Of a DNA stretch of 64,000 bases, positions 14,789-23,255 are shown one piece after another. Source of the stretch: Alphaproteobacteria bacterium. GTDB taxonomy: Bacteria; Pseudomonadota; Alphaproteobacteria; Micavibrionales; Micavibrionaceae. The position numbers and the translations under genes are program-made. The notes under the pieces were generated by a model. The model was not told the origin of the DNA and ran no database searches. It worked only from the letters and a program-made list of their open reading frames with translations. Location: the NCBI GenBank assembly GCA_020848095.1, contig JADLAT010000008.1, forward strand, positions 1 through 64,000. Direction: 5' to 3'. The stretch's first letter is position 1, and each line of letters begins with the position of its first letter.

Positions 14789-16264
14789 CTATAGGGGCTT
14801 TTTGTGTTTCCGCCTTTGCACGGTCGAGGGAATCCGCAGTGCTTCACGATATTTCGCAACCGTTCGTCGTGCCAGATCAATCCCCTCCGCTCTCAAAAGA
14901 TCGACAATCTTATCATCCGATAAAACCTTTACCGGGTCTTCCTCATCAATCAAAATCTTGATTCTGGCCTTGATCGACTCGGCGCTATGCTCAACACCAC
15001 TGCTGGAGATCAAAGCCGTAGAAAAGAAATATTTTAACTCAAATATCCCGCGCGGCGTGCCCATATATTTATTCGTCGTCACGCGGCTGACCGTGCTTTC
15101 ATGCATATCAATCACCTCGGCAATATCCGAAAGCTTGAGCGGGCGTAAAAACTCGATGCCATAATTAAAAAATGCGTCCTGCTGCTCGATAATCTCCGCA
15201 GCCACCTTCAAAATAGTCTGTGCGCGCTGGTCCATCGCCCGCACCAGCCAATTGGCATTATTAAGCTGCGTAGAAAGGTACTCACGGTCTTTTTTCTGCG
15301 TCGCGACCCCGGCAACTTCCGTATAGTATTCCTGATTGACCAGAACACGGGGCAAAGTCTCGCTGTTCAGCTCAACCCGCCAGCCACCACCCAGATTTTT
15401 AGGCAGCCTTTTCATCAAAACATCCGGAATGGCCGTTTGGACCACCAGATGATCAAAATCCGAAACAGGCCGAGGGTTAAGCGCGCGAATTTCACTCACC
15501 ATATCCTGCAGATAGGTTTCATTCACCGCACAAAGCTCCGCCAGCTTCTTAAAATCGCGATCCCCCAGCAAATGAAGATTAACCAGCAGTTTTTGCATCG
15601 GCGCATCAAGCTGCCCGCGCTCCTCAAGCTGTAAAGCCAGACATTCCGCCAGATCCTTGGCAAAAACACCCGTCGGGTCAAAACCCTTAAGCCGTGATAA
15701 AAGACGCTCCACCCGCTCCGGCGAGCAGCCAAGCTGCGTGGCCAGATCATCCGTACTCGCCCGCAAATATCCCGCCTCATCAAGCTGGTCAATCAAAAGC
15801 GCCCCGATCATCCGGTCACGATTATCATCCAGAGCCATATAAAGCTGCTCGGTTAAATGCTCCCGCAGGCTTTTTTCCGAAGCCATCGTATTTTCAAAAT
15901 TATGCTCCAGCGTATCAAAACGGGAATTACCGCCGGCCCCCATCTCCGCCATAGAAGACCCGGCATCGAAATCATCACTGGTATTGGCTGATTCAAAGGC
16001 GGCCTCAACCGCATCCTGCCCATCTCCAGCGCTCTCGCCAGACCCTTCACCGGCAGGATCAACAGACCCGGCCTCCTGCGCTCCTGCGTCTTCCGCGTCG
16101 CCCTCAACCTTCTCCAGTAAAGGATTATTAGCCAGCGCCTCCTCCACCATATCGGCAAGCTCCATATTGCTAAGCTGCAACAGGCCGATGGCTTGCTGCA
16201 ATTGCGGAGTCATAACAAGATTTTGAGACTGACGAAGATCCAGCCTTTGGGAGATACTACTCAT
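14789..16264 (-). CDS. rpoN: RNA polymerase sigma-54 factor
   Basis: 491 aa. The glutamine/leucine-rich activator-interacting region I (QRLDLRQSQNLVMTPQLQQA, about 6-25), an acidic linker (50-110), the core-binding domain and the C-terminal DNA-binding domain with the RpoN box ARRTVAKYRE (465-474) are all present. Sigma-54 needs AAA+ enhancer-binding activators, none of which is in this window. It lies in the alphaproteobacterial lptB-rpoN-hpf-ptsN neighbourhood, with an unrelated opposite-strand gene wedged between lptB and rpoN. Confidence 0.95.
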   Translation of the reverse strand: MSSISQRLDLRQSQNLVMTPQLQQAIGLLQLSNMELADMVEEALANNPLLEKVEGDAEDAGAQEAGSVDPAGEGSGESAGDGQDAVEAAFESANTSDDFDAGSSMAEMGAGGNSRFDTLEHNFENTMASEKSLREHLTEQLYMALDDNRDRMIGALLIDQLDEAGYLRASTDDLATQLGCSPERVERLLSRLKGFDPTGVFAKDLAECLALQLEERGQLDAPMQKLLVNLHLLGDRDFKKLAELCAVNETYLQDMVSEIRALNPRPVSDFDHLVVQTAIPDVLMKRLPKNLGGGWRVELNSETLPRVLVNQEYYTEVAGVATQKKDREYLSTQLNNANWLVRAMDQRAQTILKVAAEIIEQQDAFFNYGIEFLRPLKLSDIAEVIDMHESTVSRVTTNKYMGTPRGIFELKYFFSTALISSSGVEHSAESIKARIKILIDEEDPVKVLSDDKIVDLLRAEGIDLARRTVAKYREALRIPSTVQRRKHKKPL

Positions 16265-16417
16265 ATTTCCATTCTACCATAAGGCCTTAAAGCGTAACAG
16301 AGGAGAATTACAGAGGTCTTCCGACATAAAACTCCGCCCCAGCCTTCTTTAACAAAGGGATGTTTTCCTTAGATATCGAAGGGCCTCGCTTTTAAAATAT
16401 GCAATAACCATTTTTTC

Positions 16418-16446
16418 TTGATATTTTTTTATATTATGTATATAAA
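16418..16446 (+). promoter_or_regulatory. Promoter of the 16477 gene
   Basis: TTGATA (16418-16423), 17 bases, TATAAA (16441-16446) in an A/T-rich region. The start point would be near 16453, about 24 nt before the ATG at 16477. Confidence 0.6.
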
Positions 16447-16476
16447 TTAAGACTAGCCACAAAAAATAGAGAATGT

Positions 16477-17094
16477 ATGATGTCTTCTACCTCCAAAAAA
16501 TTCGATGCCGCTCACAAAGTTTCCTCTTTACCGGTAACAGGAGAATACGTGACCGATCCCCATAACGTTTCCTGTCCCGTTCTGGATACTGACCGTATTG
16601 ATTTTGAAAGTTCACAGTCAGGCAGAAAAAAGGCAACGACAAGGGTCCTACGCGTTCCGGATTCCGGTATAAAGACAATGCAGATTTTCAACGATACGCT
16701 TGAGGGCTTCCCCTACGATGCGCAACCCGGAGATGCGCTCTTCGTAAACAGTCCAACAGATATGTACGTTCCCCCCTCTACAAACGGCGGCAGACTCAAA
16801 TTTAAAGACTTGGAAAAAAACGGTTTCAAAATCATGTCGGGTGATAGCAACGAAGTGCAGGTTAAAAGCCCGCCAGCCCAGCTTCTGGTCGGCATCGTGC
16901 AGTCCCGTGTATGCATAAAAAACGCTTGGGGTTCCGAAGACAAACCGGAAAATCATCAGTTTCTGTCGCCGGGAGCCACGCTAAAGCAAGGCGGTGATGG
17001 AAAGGTGACCGGCATAGACAAAGAAGGCTTCGAAAAATGGGAAATTGACGCCGATCAGAATTCCCTTAAAATATCCCAGGAACATTCTCCTTAA
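16477..17094 (+). CDS. Uncharacterised protein, 205 aa
   Basis: Not recognised. It is a soluble, polar protein (MMSSTSKKFDAAHKV) with a central region of short beta-like segments (TTRVLRVPDSGIKTMQIFND, GDALFVNSPTDMYVPPSTNG) and no signal peptide or membrane helix. It has its own promoter and points against the lpt and rpoN genes on both sides, splitting a gene order that is usually contiguous in alphaproteobacteria. The A/T-rich upstream DNA and the position suggest an insertion. The alternative start is the second methionine. Confidence 0.6.
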   Translation: MMSSTSKKFDAAHKVSSLPVTGEYVTDPHNVSCPVLDTDRIDFESSQSGRKKATTRVLRVPDSGIKTMQIFNDTLEGFPYDAQPGDALFVNSPTDMYVPPSTNGGRLKFKDLEKNGFKIMSGDSNEVQVKSPPAQLLVGIVQSRVCIKNAWGSEDKPENHQFLSPGATLKQGGDGKVTGIDKEGFEKWEIDADQNSLKISQEHSP

Positions 17095-17103
17095 AAGCAG
17101 TTT

Positions 17104-17874
17104 TTAAAGCTTAAAGCCTTCACCGAGATAAACGCGCCGTACGTCTTTATGATTAACAATCTGCTCCGGATCGCCCTGCATCAGAACTTTACCGTCATGC
17201 AGGATATAAGCCCGGTCCACAATCCCCAGACAATCGCGCACATTATGATCCGTAATCAAAACGCCGATTCCCCGGTTTTTCAGATGGGAAATCAGATTAC
17301 GAATCTCGCTGACCGCAATCGGGTCAATCCCGGCCAGAGGCTCATCCAGTAAGATAAAATCCGGCCGCGCGGCCAACGCTCTGGCAATTTCAACCCGGCG
17401 GCGCTCCCCGCCGGAAAGCGCCAGCGCGGGCGTGCGGCGTAAATGCTCAACGCCAAATTCCGAGAGCAAATCCTCCAGCAATAAATCCTGATCTTCCTTG
17501 GCCAGAGACTGAACCTCGATCACCGCCCGAAGGTTATCTTCCACATTAAGCCCTCGAAAAATCGAAGATTCCTGCGGCAAATAGCCGATACCCAGCCGCG
17601 CACGCCTGTACATCGGCAAATTGGTTATATCCTGTCCATCCAGACGGATCGAACCGCCATCGGCACCGATCAGCCCTGTGGTGATATAAAAACACGTTGT
17701 TTTCCCGGCGCCATTCGGCCCCAAAAGCGCTACAGCCTCCCCGCGCCGGATGGAAAAAGAAACATCGCGAAGCACCGGGCGCTTCTTATAGGTTTTAGAG
17801 AGATGCTCAACGCTAAGCCCCTTCGGCACTTCCTTAAGGCGGGATTTTCGCGTTGATGACATTTGGACGGACAT
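17104..17874 (-). CDS. lptB: LPS export ABC transporter ATP-binding protein LptB
   Basis: 256 aa. Walker A GPNGAGKTT (52-60), Q-loop near YLPQESSIF, signature LSGGERRRVEIARAL, Walker B FILLDEPLAGIDP, and the H-loop in LITDHNVRD are intact. LptB powers LptFG to lift LPS from the inner membrane. LptA and LptC are encoded just upstream; LptF and LptG are at 36.1-38.4 kb. The first methionine is followed by a basic stretch before the ABC domain, so the start may be a few residues downstream. Confidence 0.95.
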   Translation of the reverse strand: MSVQMSSTRKSRLKEVPKGLSVEHLSKTYKKRPVLRDVSFSIRRGEAVALLGPNGAGKTTCFYITTGLIGADGGSIRLDGQDITNLPMYRRARLGIGYLPQESSIFRGLNVEDNLRAVIEVQSLAKEDQDLLLEDLLSEFGVEHLRRTPALALSGGERRRVEIARALAARPDFILLDEPLAGIDPIAVSEIRNLISHLKNRGIGVLITDHNVRDCLGIVDRAYILHDGKVLMQGDPEQIVNHKDVRRVYLGEGFKL

Positions 17875-17996
17875 GAAATTTTATACCGGGTCAGATTTTA
17901 AAAGCGGCAATATTATTTTACTTAAAAGCTAACATACAATAAGACACCAACGCTTTCAAGGTTTTGAAGATAGCGCACATTGAAAAATGAAGGCCA

Positions 17997-18944
17997 CTAT
18001 TTACCCGGTTTTTTCTCCGATCCCGGATAGAAAACACCGCGCACACGGCCCGTGGCCGTGTCATTCCCGAAAATCTTGCTGGTATTGGTGTTCATATCCA
18101 CCTCGGCGCGCTCCCCCTCCAGCGTATTGGGACCGCGAATAATCTTGACCCCCCCGCTCAGATTTGCCCGGTTGGTTTGCGCCTTATAGATCCCATAAGC
18201 GCCTGTAACCGTTTCCGTCGGCGTCACAATCACAACATGCCCTGTGGCCTCCATGGAATGCAAAACCCGTTCACCTTGCGCGTTATCTTGCATAACTGCT
18301 GCGATTTTATCCGCCGATAGCGTATCCACGCCGCCGCCTTGCGGCTTGGGCCGTACGATTTTGGCCGCGCCTATAGCTTCAAAGCGCCCTTCATTCACGC
18401 GATATTCAAACCGGTCCCGCGCCGTTACCGTCTGATCGGGGGAAACCATTTTAAGGTTATCGCCGGTCATAACCGCCACGCCCTTATCAAGGTCATAAAC
18501 CGCTTTTTGACCATAGGCTTGCGTTTCCTGCGATTTCAAAACCACATCCGTTTCTGCGGTAATTTTCCAGATCTGCATCCCGCCGCCGCCTGCGCCCTCC
18601 CGGTATTCCGCCTGCAACAATTGCGCGGCAACCGAAGAGAGCCCCTGCGCCGCAACAGCATTTTTCCGGGCGATCAAAAGCTTTTCATTGCGCAGCCATT
18701 CAAGCATGCCATCCGCTGTAATTTCCAAAGGCTCATTGCCGGAGCTACGCAAACCGGCATTAAGGTCTTTTTGAGGTGCCTCTTTCTTCAAAGGCACATT
18801 TTCAGGAGCAGGTGGCGCAGCCGCAGAAACCGGGGAGATTTCCTCCGGCGCGGAAAGAATCTGCCCCACAGCACTGCCCGGCAGCACAAAACCGCCCACC
18901 CAAAGCGCCAACAAAGCTACAAACAATCCCGTCCTGTATCTCAC
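17997..18944 (-). CDS. lptA: LPS transport periplasmic protein LptA (OstA N-like domain)
   Basis: 315 aa, longer than E. coli LptA (about 185). A signal peptide (1-28, ending GSAVGQ) leads to a low-complexity linker, then the OstA/LptA beta-jellyroll repeats (about 70-310: LEITADGMLEW, YGQKAVYDLDKGVAVMTGDN, ARDRFEYRVNEGRFEAIGAA). LptA bridges LptC to LptD across the periplasm. Its ATG overlaps the lptC stop by 4 bases, so the two are coupled. The C-terminal YPGSEKKPGK tail is typical of alphaproteobacterial forms. Confidence 0.85.
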   Translation of the reverse strand: MRYRTGLFVALLALWVGGFVLPGSAVGQILSAPEEISPVSAAAPPAPENVPLKKEAPQKDLNAGLRSSGNEPLEITADGMLEWLRNEKLLIARKNAVAAQGLSSVAAQLLQAEYREGAGGGGMQIWKITAETDVVLKSQETQAYGQKAVYDLDKGVAVMTGDNLKMVSPDQTVTARDRFEYRVNEGRFEAIGAAKIVRPKPQGGGVDTLSADKIAAVMQDNAQGERVLHSMEATGHVVIVTPTETVTGAYGIYKAQTNRANLSGGVKIIRGPNTLEGERAEVDMNTNTSKIFGNDTATGRVRGVFYPGSEKKPGK

Positions 18945-19651
18945 GGTTTTTGTCCTTCCAGATTAAAATGATTGCCGGAGCCCGTATCAAATAAAACAAG
19001 CCGCGCCGGACCCTTAAAAATCAGTATCCCTGCAGGGCTTTCCGCGCGCAAACCCTGTGCATCAATCGTGCCGGCCGGGCCATGACCACGCACCGAAACA
19101 TCCGTCCAGGCAACACTGGTCTTAAGATCGACATCCAGTTCCGACATTTGCATCATATAGCCCTGATCATGGTATAGCGTGACATGGTCCTTAAGCAAAA
19201 GCCGTTGATCTTGTTGCGCAAAAGCCGCCTGATCGGAGCGCACAGCCACCCAATCCCCACCGCTCAGCACCATATCGGCCATCGGATCGTCCAGCAACAC
19301 CAGACCGTCCTCTCCTTCACCTTGTACCGCGCGCCGGGCCGTAATTGTATAAGGCTGCCCTTTATCATCAAGGCTTTCAAACCGCGGAGCCAGCAACTCA
19401 TTCTTACCGATCGCCCGCGCCTCGGCACTCGGCTCGGCGGAGGGCACAATCGTATCGCGGCGAACGCTGTTCCACGATAAAAGCACCGCGACAATCCCCA
19501 GGGCGCTCATAGGCAAAACAACGCGCATCCAGCGAATAAAAACACTGTAACGGCGCGTAGGGGCACTGCGCCGGGGCGCAGGGCGGCCAATCCGCGAGAG
19601 CCTTTCGCTCTGGGGACTGGTTGCGCGGACAATATCTTCTTGATCGCTCAT
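18941..19651 (-). CDS. lptC: LPS export protein LptC
   Basis: 236 aa from the ATG at 19651; the frame extends 16 codons upstream into kdsD, but MSDQEDIVRAT is the more natural start. An arginine-rich N-terminus (about 20-40) precedes one membrane helix (about 42-62, VVLPMSALGIVAVLLSW). The periplasmic LptC beta-fold follows (EARAIGKNELLAPRFESLD, YTITARRAVQ, LYHDQGYMMQMSELDVDLKT). LptC receives LPS from LptB2FG and hands it to LptA. It sits between kdsD (24 bp upstream) and lptA (4-base overlap). Confidence 0.85.
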   Translation of the reverse strand: MSDQEDIVRATSPQSERLSRIGRPAPRRSAPTRRYSVFIRWMRVVLPMSALGIVAVLLSWNSVRRDTIVPSAEPSAEARAIGKNELLAPRFESLDDKGQPYTITARRAVQGEGEDGLVLLDDPMADMVLSGGDWVAVRSDQAAFAQQDQRLLLKDHVTLYHDQGYMMQMSELDVDLKTSVAWTDVSVRGHGPAGTIDAQGLRAESPAGILIFKGPARLVLFDTGSGNHFNLEGQKP

Positions 19652-19674
19652 AACCAGTACATATCCATGAGTAC

Positions 19675-20712
19675 CTAAACCAGTCCGGCCTGAACGCAAT
19701 CTTGCAGCCTGATCATGCCAACCAGCTTAGGCCCATCCATCACCACAAGACTGCCCAGATAATGACCCGAAATTTTAGTCATCGCACTCACCGCCTCAAC
19801 CGCCAGCGCCTCAACCGCTATAGATTTGGGGTTGGCCGTCATCACCGCCGTCACCGGGCGCTGCAACAAATCAGGAGCCATATGCCGCTTCAAATCGCCA
19901 TCGGTTACAATGCCCCGAAGTGTGCCCGCATCATCAACCACCAGCACCGAGCCCATATTTTTTTCGCTTAAAACCAGCAAGGCCCGGTCCATCAGGGCAC
20001 TATCTTCAACAAGCGGCAGATTTTCAAACCCAATCATAAGCTCCGAAACTTTCATAAGCTTGCGGCCCAGCTTGCCACCGGGATGAAAAACCTTGTACTG
20101 CTCCGGCGTCAATCCCATACGCGCCAAAAGGGCCACGGCCAGCGCATCGCCCAGAGCCAGCATCATTGTTGTCGATGTCGTAGGTGCCATTCCGTTAGGG
20201 CAAGCCTCGGGTGCCTTGGGCAAAGGCAGACATAAATCCGCATGTTTTGCCAATGCGCTTTGTGGATTACTGGTTACGGCAATCAAAGGAATACCGTAAC
20301 GGCGCGTATAATGAATAAGGTCGGATAATTCGCTGTTCTCACCAGAATTAGAGAGCATAAGAACAATGTCATGTTCTGTAATCATGCCCATATCGCCATG
20401 GCTGGCTTCGCCCGGATGCACAAAATAAGCCGGTGTACCGGTCGAAGCCAGTGTCGCTGCAATTTTCCGGCTGACATGGCCGCTTTTGCCGATACCTGCC
20501 ACAATCAAGCGGCCATACCCGCCACTGGATTTCATTTTATGAATAAAATCCACCGCAGCAGAAAAACGCGCGTCAATGGCTTCACAAAGTGCACTCAAAC
20601 CCGCAATCTCCGCCTGCAAAACCTCACGCGCCTTGGTAATATCCTGCGCCTGCCTGTCCACAGACTCAGAGGTTTCTAAAATTTTGGATGGGGTCATGGA
20701 TACCGCCTTCAA
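19675..20712 (-). CDS. kdsD: Arabinose-5-phosphate isomerase (KpsF/GutQ family)
   Basis: 345 aa. SIS sugar-isomerase domain (about 50-190: IVAGIGKSGHVSRKIAATLA, FVHPGEASHGDMGMI) and two CBS repeats (about 220-340). The enzyme converts ribulose-5-phosphate to arabinose-5-phosphate, the first step to Kdo, the inner-core sugar of LPS. Placement before lptC-lptA-lptB matches other proteobacteria. It lies 33 bp after rnd and is likely in the same transcript. Confidence 0.93.
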   Translation of the reverse strand: MKAVSMTPSKILETSESVDRQAQDITKAREVLQAEIAGLSALCEAIDARFSAAVDFIHKMKSSGGYGRLIVAGIGKSGHVSRKIAATLASTGTPAYFVHPGEASHGDMGMITEHDIVLMLSNSGENSELSDLIHYTRRYGIPLIAVTSNPQSALAKHADLCLPLPKAPEACPNGMAPTTSTTMMLALGDALAVALLARMGLTPEQYKVFHPGGKLGRKLMKVSELMIGFENLPLVEDSALMDRALLVLSEKNMGSVLVVDDAGTLRGIVTDGDLKRHMAPDLLQRPVTAVMTANPKSIAVEALAVEAVSAMTKISGHYLGSLVVMDGPKLVGMIRLQDCVQAGLV

Positions 20713-20745
20713 GGAAAATCTCCTTTAAGTAAATGCTTAAAAACA

Positions 20746-21357
20746 TCAATGCTCAAAAATATCAATACCCGCCCAGCCGGCCAAATCCAGCTCGGCCCGC
20801 AAAGGGAGGAAATCAAAGCATTTCTGCGCCAGTTCTACCCGGCCTTCGCGCTCAAGCATCTCATCGAGCTTTTCCCTGAGTGCATGAAGATGCAAAACAT
20901 CATTGGCCGCATAGGAAAGCTGATCGGCGGTAAGCTCAAGCGCCCCCCAATCCGAGGATTGTTGCTGCTTGTTCAACTCAACACCCAGCAACTCCCGGCA
21001 GCATTCGCGCAATCCGTGCCTGTCGGTGTATGTACGTATGAGTTTGGAAGCCGTACGCGTACAATAAAGCGGGTAGCACTCAATACCCAGATAAGCCTTG
21101 ATAATGGCCAGATCGAAACGGGCGAAATGAAAAATTTTGGTAACGGCCTGGTCGGCCAGAAGGGCTTTAAGGTTGGGTGCATCATACGTATCACGATCTA
21201 TCTGAACAAGATGCGCATCACCATCACCAGCCGAAAGCTGCACAAGACAAAGCGGGTCACGCATAGGCATAAGACCACGCGTCTCGGTATCGACCGCCAC
21301 GGCATCGCCAAAATCAAGACCGGAAGGAATATCCCCCCTATGCAAAGTTATGGTCAT
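20746..21357 (-). CDS. rnd: Ribonuclease D, short form (exonuclease domain only)
   Basis: 203 aa DEDDy 3'-5' exonuclease. D23 and E25 (VDTET), D82 (FHFARFD), and Y149/D153 (YAANDVLHL) are the metal-binding and catalytic residues. The HRDC domains of E. coli RNase D are absent, which is normal for the short alphaproteobacterial form. The enzyme trims the 3' ends of tRNA and other small RNAs. The gene starts 33 bp downstream of tRNA-Leu on the same strand, so the tRNA may be co-transcribed with its processing enzyme. Confidence 0.88.
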   Translation of the reverse strand: MTITLHRGDIPSGLDFGDAVAVDTETRGLMPMRDPLCLVQLSAGDGDAHLVQIDRDTYDAPNLKALLADQAVTKIFHFARFDLAIIKAYLGIECYPLYCTRTASKLIRTYTDRHGLRECCRELLGVELNKQQQSSDWGALELTADQLSYAANDVLHLHALREKLDEMLEREGRVELAQKCFDFLPLRAELDLAGWAGIDIFEH

Positions 21358-21389
21358 ACATTCCAGCGGGCGTTGCCCGCCCCCAAAAA

Positions 21390-21476
21390 TGGTGCCCAGG
21401 AAAGGACTCGAACCTTCACTCCCTTACGAGAACTAGCACCTGAAGCTAGCGCGTCTACCAATTCCGCCACCTGGGC
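21390..21476 (-). tRNA. tRNA-Leu (anticodon CAG)
   Basis: On the minus strand the acceptor GCCCAGG (21470-21476) pairs with CCTGGGC (21394-21400), followed by A and encoded CCA (21390-21392). The anticodon loop TTCAGGT holds CAG (21440-21442) on stem CTAGC/GCTAG. D-loop, long variable arm and GGTTCGAGTCC T-arm are present. A TTTATAC -10-like element lies about 12 bp upstream. Confidence 0.96.
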
Positions 21477-21671
21477 CCGTTTGCTGTATAAACGCCACAG
21501 CAAAAGCAGCCGCGTCTTTCGACGATCGAAACTTATTATCTCAGTCTCCACCCGATGTCAAACAAACTTAAGAAACGTCACGCGCCTAAATTTAGGCCTT
21601 TTCATTTGCGCAATTTTTAACGATCATAGAGCGTTGAATTCAATACACGGCCCGGAAAGGGAATATAAGCA

Positions 21672-22490
21672 ATGAAAATTCTTGTCATAGACCGCGACAC
21701 GCTAACCGGCCAGATGATCCGCTCCCGGCTTGAGCCCTTGGGCCATGAGATTTTTGAAGAAACGGTCAAAAACGAAGCGGCGGACCGCTTAATGCGCGAA
21801 TCTTTTGATATTATTTTTCTCGATCCCTCCCCCTTAACAAGCCCGCGCCCCCTGATTTTAAATATTCGCCGCCATACGAAAAACTACCCGTATATTTTTC
21901 TGCTCTCCGAAACCCTGACACAGGAAGATGCCGTAAAATCCGGCAGCAATGATCTCGTGTCAAAACCAATAGACCCAAAGATTTTAAACGAAAAAGTGGC
22001 AAACGCAGAAAGACTGGTCACATTGGTGCGGCGGATAGGCGATGATTCGGAAGATTTTCCAAGCGCAGGCGGCGTCATCGCCAAATCAGCAATCAATCAG
22101 CTCTTTCTGGCGGCCATAGACCGGGCCGACCGGTATGGGGAGCGCAGCTTCATGCTTCAGATTGCCTTAAAAAATTATAAGGAAATCCGGGATTTGGATG
22201 GCCCCTACGCCGCTGAATACGCCGTTGCAAAACTTTGCCAGCATCTGGTCCTGCTGCGCCGTCAAAGCGATATCATCGGACAAACGGCAAAGAATGAATA
22301 CACCCTGCTGCTGCAGCGCCCTATCTATGAAACCGAACCTTTCGAGGCCGCAAACCGTTTCACTGAATCTATATCAAAATTCAAGGACATAACCTCATCC
22401 GGTACTACAAAAATTGAGATTTCCATTTGCCTGCTTGACGTTCCAGCGGGCGAGATGCTTGTGGAACACACCGTTAATCCGGAAAGTTGA
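21672..22490 (+). CDS. Response regulator with a degenerate GGDEF-like output domain
   Basis: 272 aa. The receiver domain (1-118) keeps D7/D9 in VIDRD, phospho-acceptor D51 (FLDPSP) and K98 (SKPID). The second half (about 140-265: GGVIAKSAINQLFLAAIDRADRYGERSFMLQIAL.., then IIGQTAKNEYTLLLQRP) follows the fold order of a diguanylate cyclase domain but has no GGDEF motif (AKNEYTLLL at that place), so it should not make c-di-GMP. No histidine kinase is adjacent. It precedes the polysaccharide export genes, which hints at control of export. Confidence 0.7.
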   Translation: MKILVIDRDTLTGQMIRSRLEPLGHEIFEETVKNEAADRLMRESFDIIFLDPSPLTSPRPLILNIRRHTKNYPYIFLLSETLTQEDAVKSGSNDLVSKPIDPKILNEKVANAERLVTLVRRIGDDSEDFPSAGGVIAKSAINQLFLAAIDRADRYGERSFMLQIALKNYKEIRDLDGPYAAEYAVAKLCQHLVLLRRQSDIIGQTAKNEYTLLLQRPIYETEPFEAANRFTESISKFKDITSSGTTKIEISICLLDVPAGEMLVEHTVNPES

Positions 22491-22602
22491 GTAAAAACAA
22501 GGACAAAAACACGCAAAGCGATTGTCAGGGCCTGACGAACATACTATCATAACGGGAGTCTATCCCTATTCACTACGCTCCAACTTCCGGGGCTGGCGTT
22601 CC

Positions 22603-23238
22603 ATGATGTTGTATTATAAAAGAAAATTGAGACAATTCGCTCTTTTCAGCCTCGTGCTTATAGCCAGTTTTCACGGGCAAATTTCGTATGCCGATGCGGC
22701 AGAATCTCTATCCACCACGATCGCCATACACAAAACCGAAGATCCCCAGGCCCCCATCACACTGGGCGAGGAATATTTGCTCGGCCCGGATGATGAAATC
22801 AAAATGACGGTCTTTGGAGAGGAAGATCTCAGCGGCCCCTATAATGTCAGCGCCACAGGCACGCTTTCCATCCCCCTGATCGGCGATGTACAGGCCTCGG
22901 GCCGCACATTAAAGGAAATCGAAACCGAAATTGTTAAAAAACTGAAGAACGGCTACCTCATTGACCCCAGCGTGGCCCTTTCTATTACAAAATACAGACC
23001 ATTTTATATTCTGGGCGAAGTCCGCCTCCCCGGCAGCTACAGCTACGTTTCAGGCATGAGCGTCTTAAACGCCGTCGCCCTGGCCGGTGGCTTCACCTAC
23101 CGCGCCAACAAAAAAAACGTACAGATCAAAAGGCCCGTACACGGTATAAATTCAAACGAAATTCCTAAAAAAGAATACACTGTCGATGCAAAAATTCTGC
23201 CCGGCGATGTGATCTTCATCAAAGAACGATTTTTTTAA
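22603..23238 (+). CDS. Polysaccharide export outer membrane protein (Wza-like)
   Basis: 211 aa from the ATG at 22603; the frame opens upstream with a TTG but residues from MMLYYKRK give a clean signal peptide (to about 33, ISYADA). Poly_export domain (about 53-125: LLGPDDEIKMTVFGEEDLSG, YNVSATGTLSIPLIGDVQ) and an SLBB domain (about 130-200: YILGEVRLPGSYSYVSGMS). There is no lipobox cysteine, unlike E. coli Wza. It forms the outer-membrane channel for a capsule or exopolysaccharide with the Wzc-like protein encoded 17 bp downstream. Confidence 0.85.
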   Translation: MMLYYKRKLRQFALFSLVLIASFHGQISYADAAESLSTTIAIHKTEDPQAPITLGEEYLLGPDDEIKMTVFGEEDLSGPYNVSATGTLSIPLIGDVQASGRTLKEIETEIVKKLKNGYLIDPSVALSITKYRPFYILGEVRLPGSYSYVSGMSVLNAVALAGGFTYRANKKNVQIKRPVHGINSNEIPKKEYTVDAKILPGDVIFIKERFF

Positions 23239-23255
23239 AAGTTACATACAGATAA

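Noticed and set aside
21366..21380. GCGGGC-AAC-GCCCGC hairpin downstream of tRNA-Leu
   Set aside because: There is no T-run after the stem and rnd starts beside it, so I do not call it a terminator.
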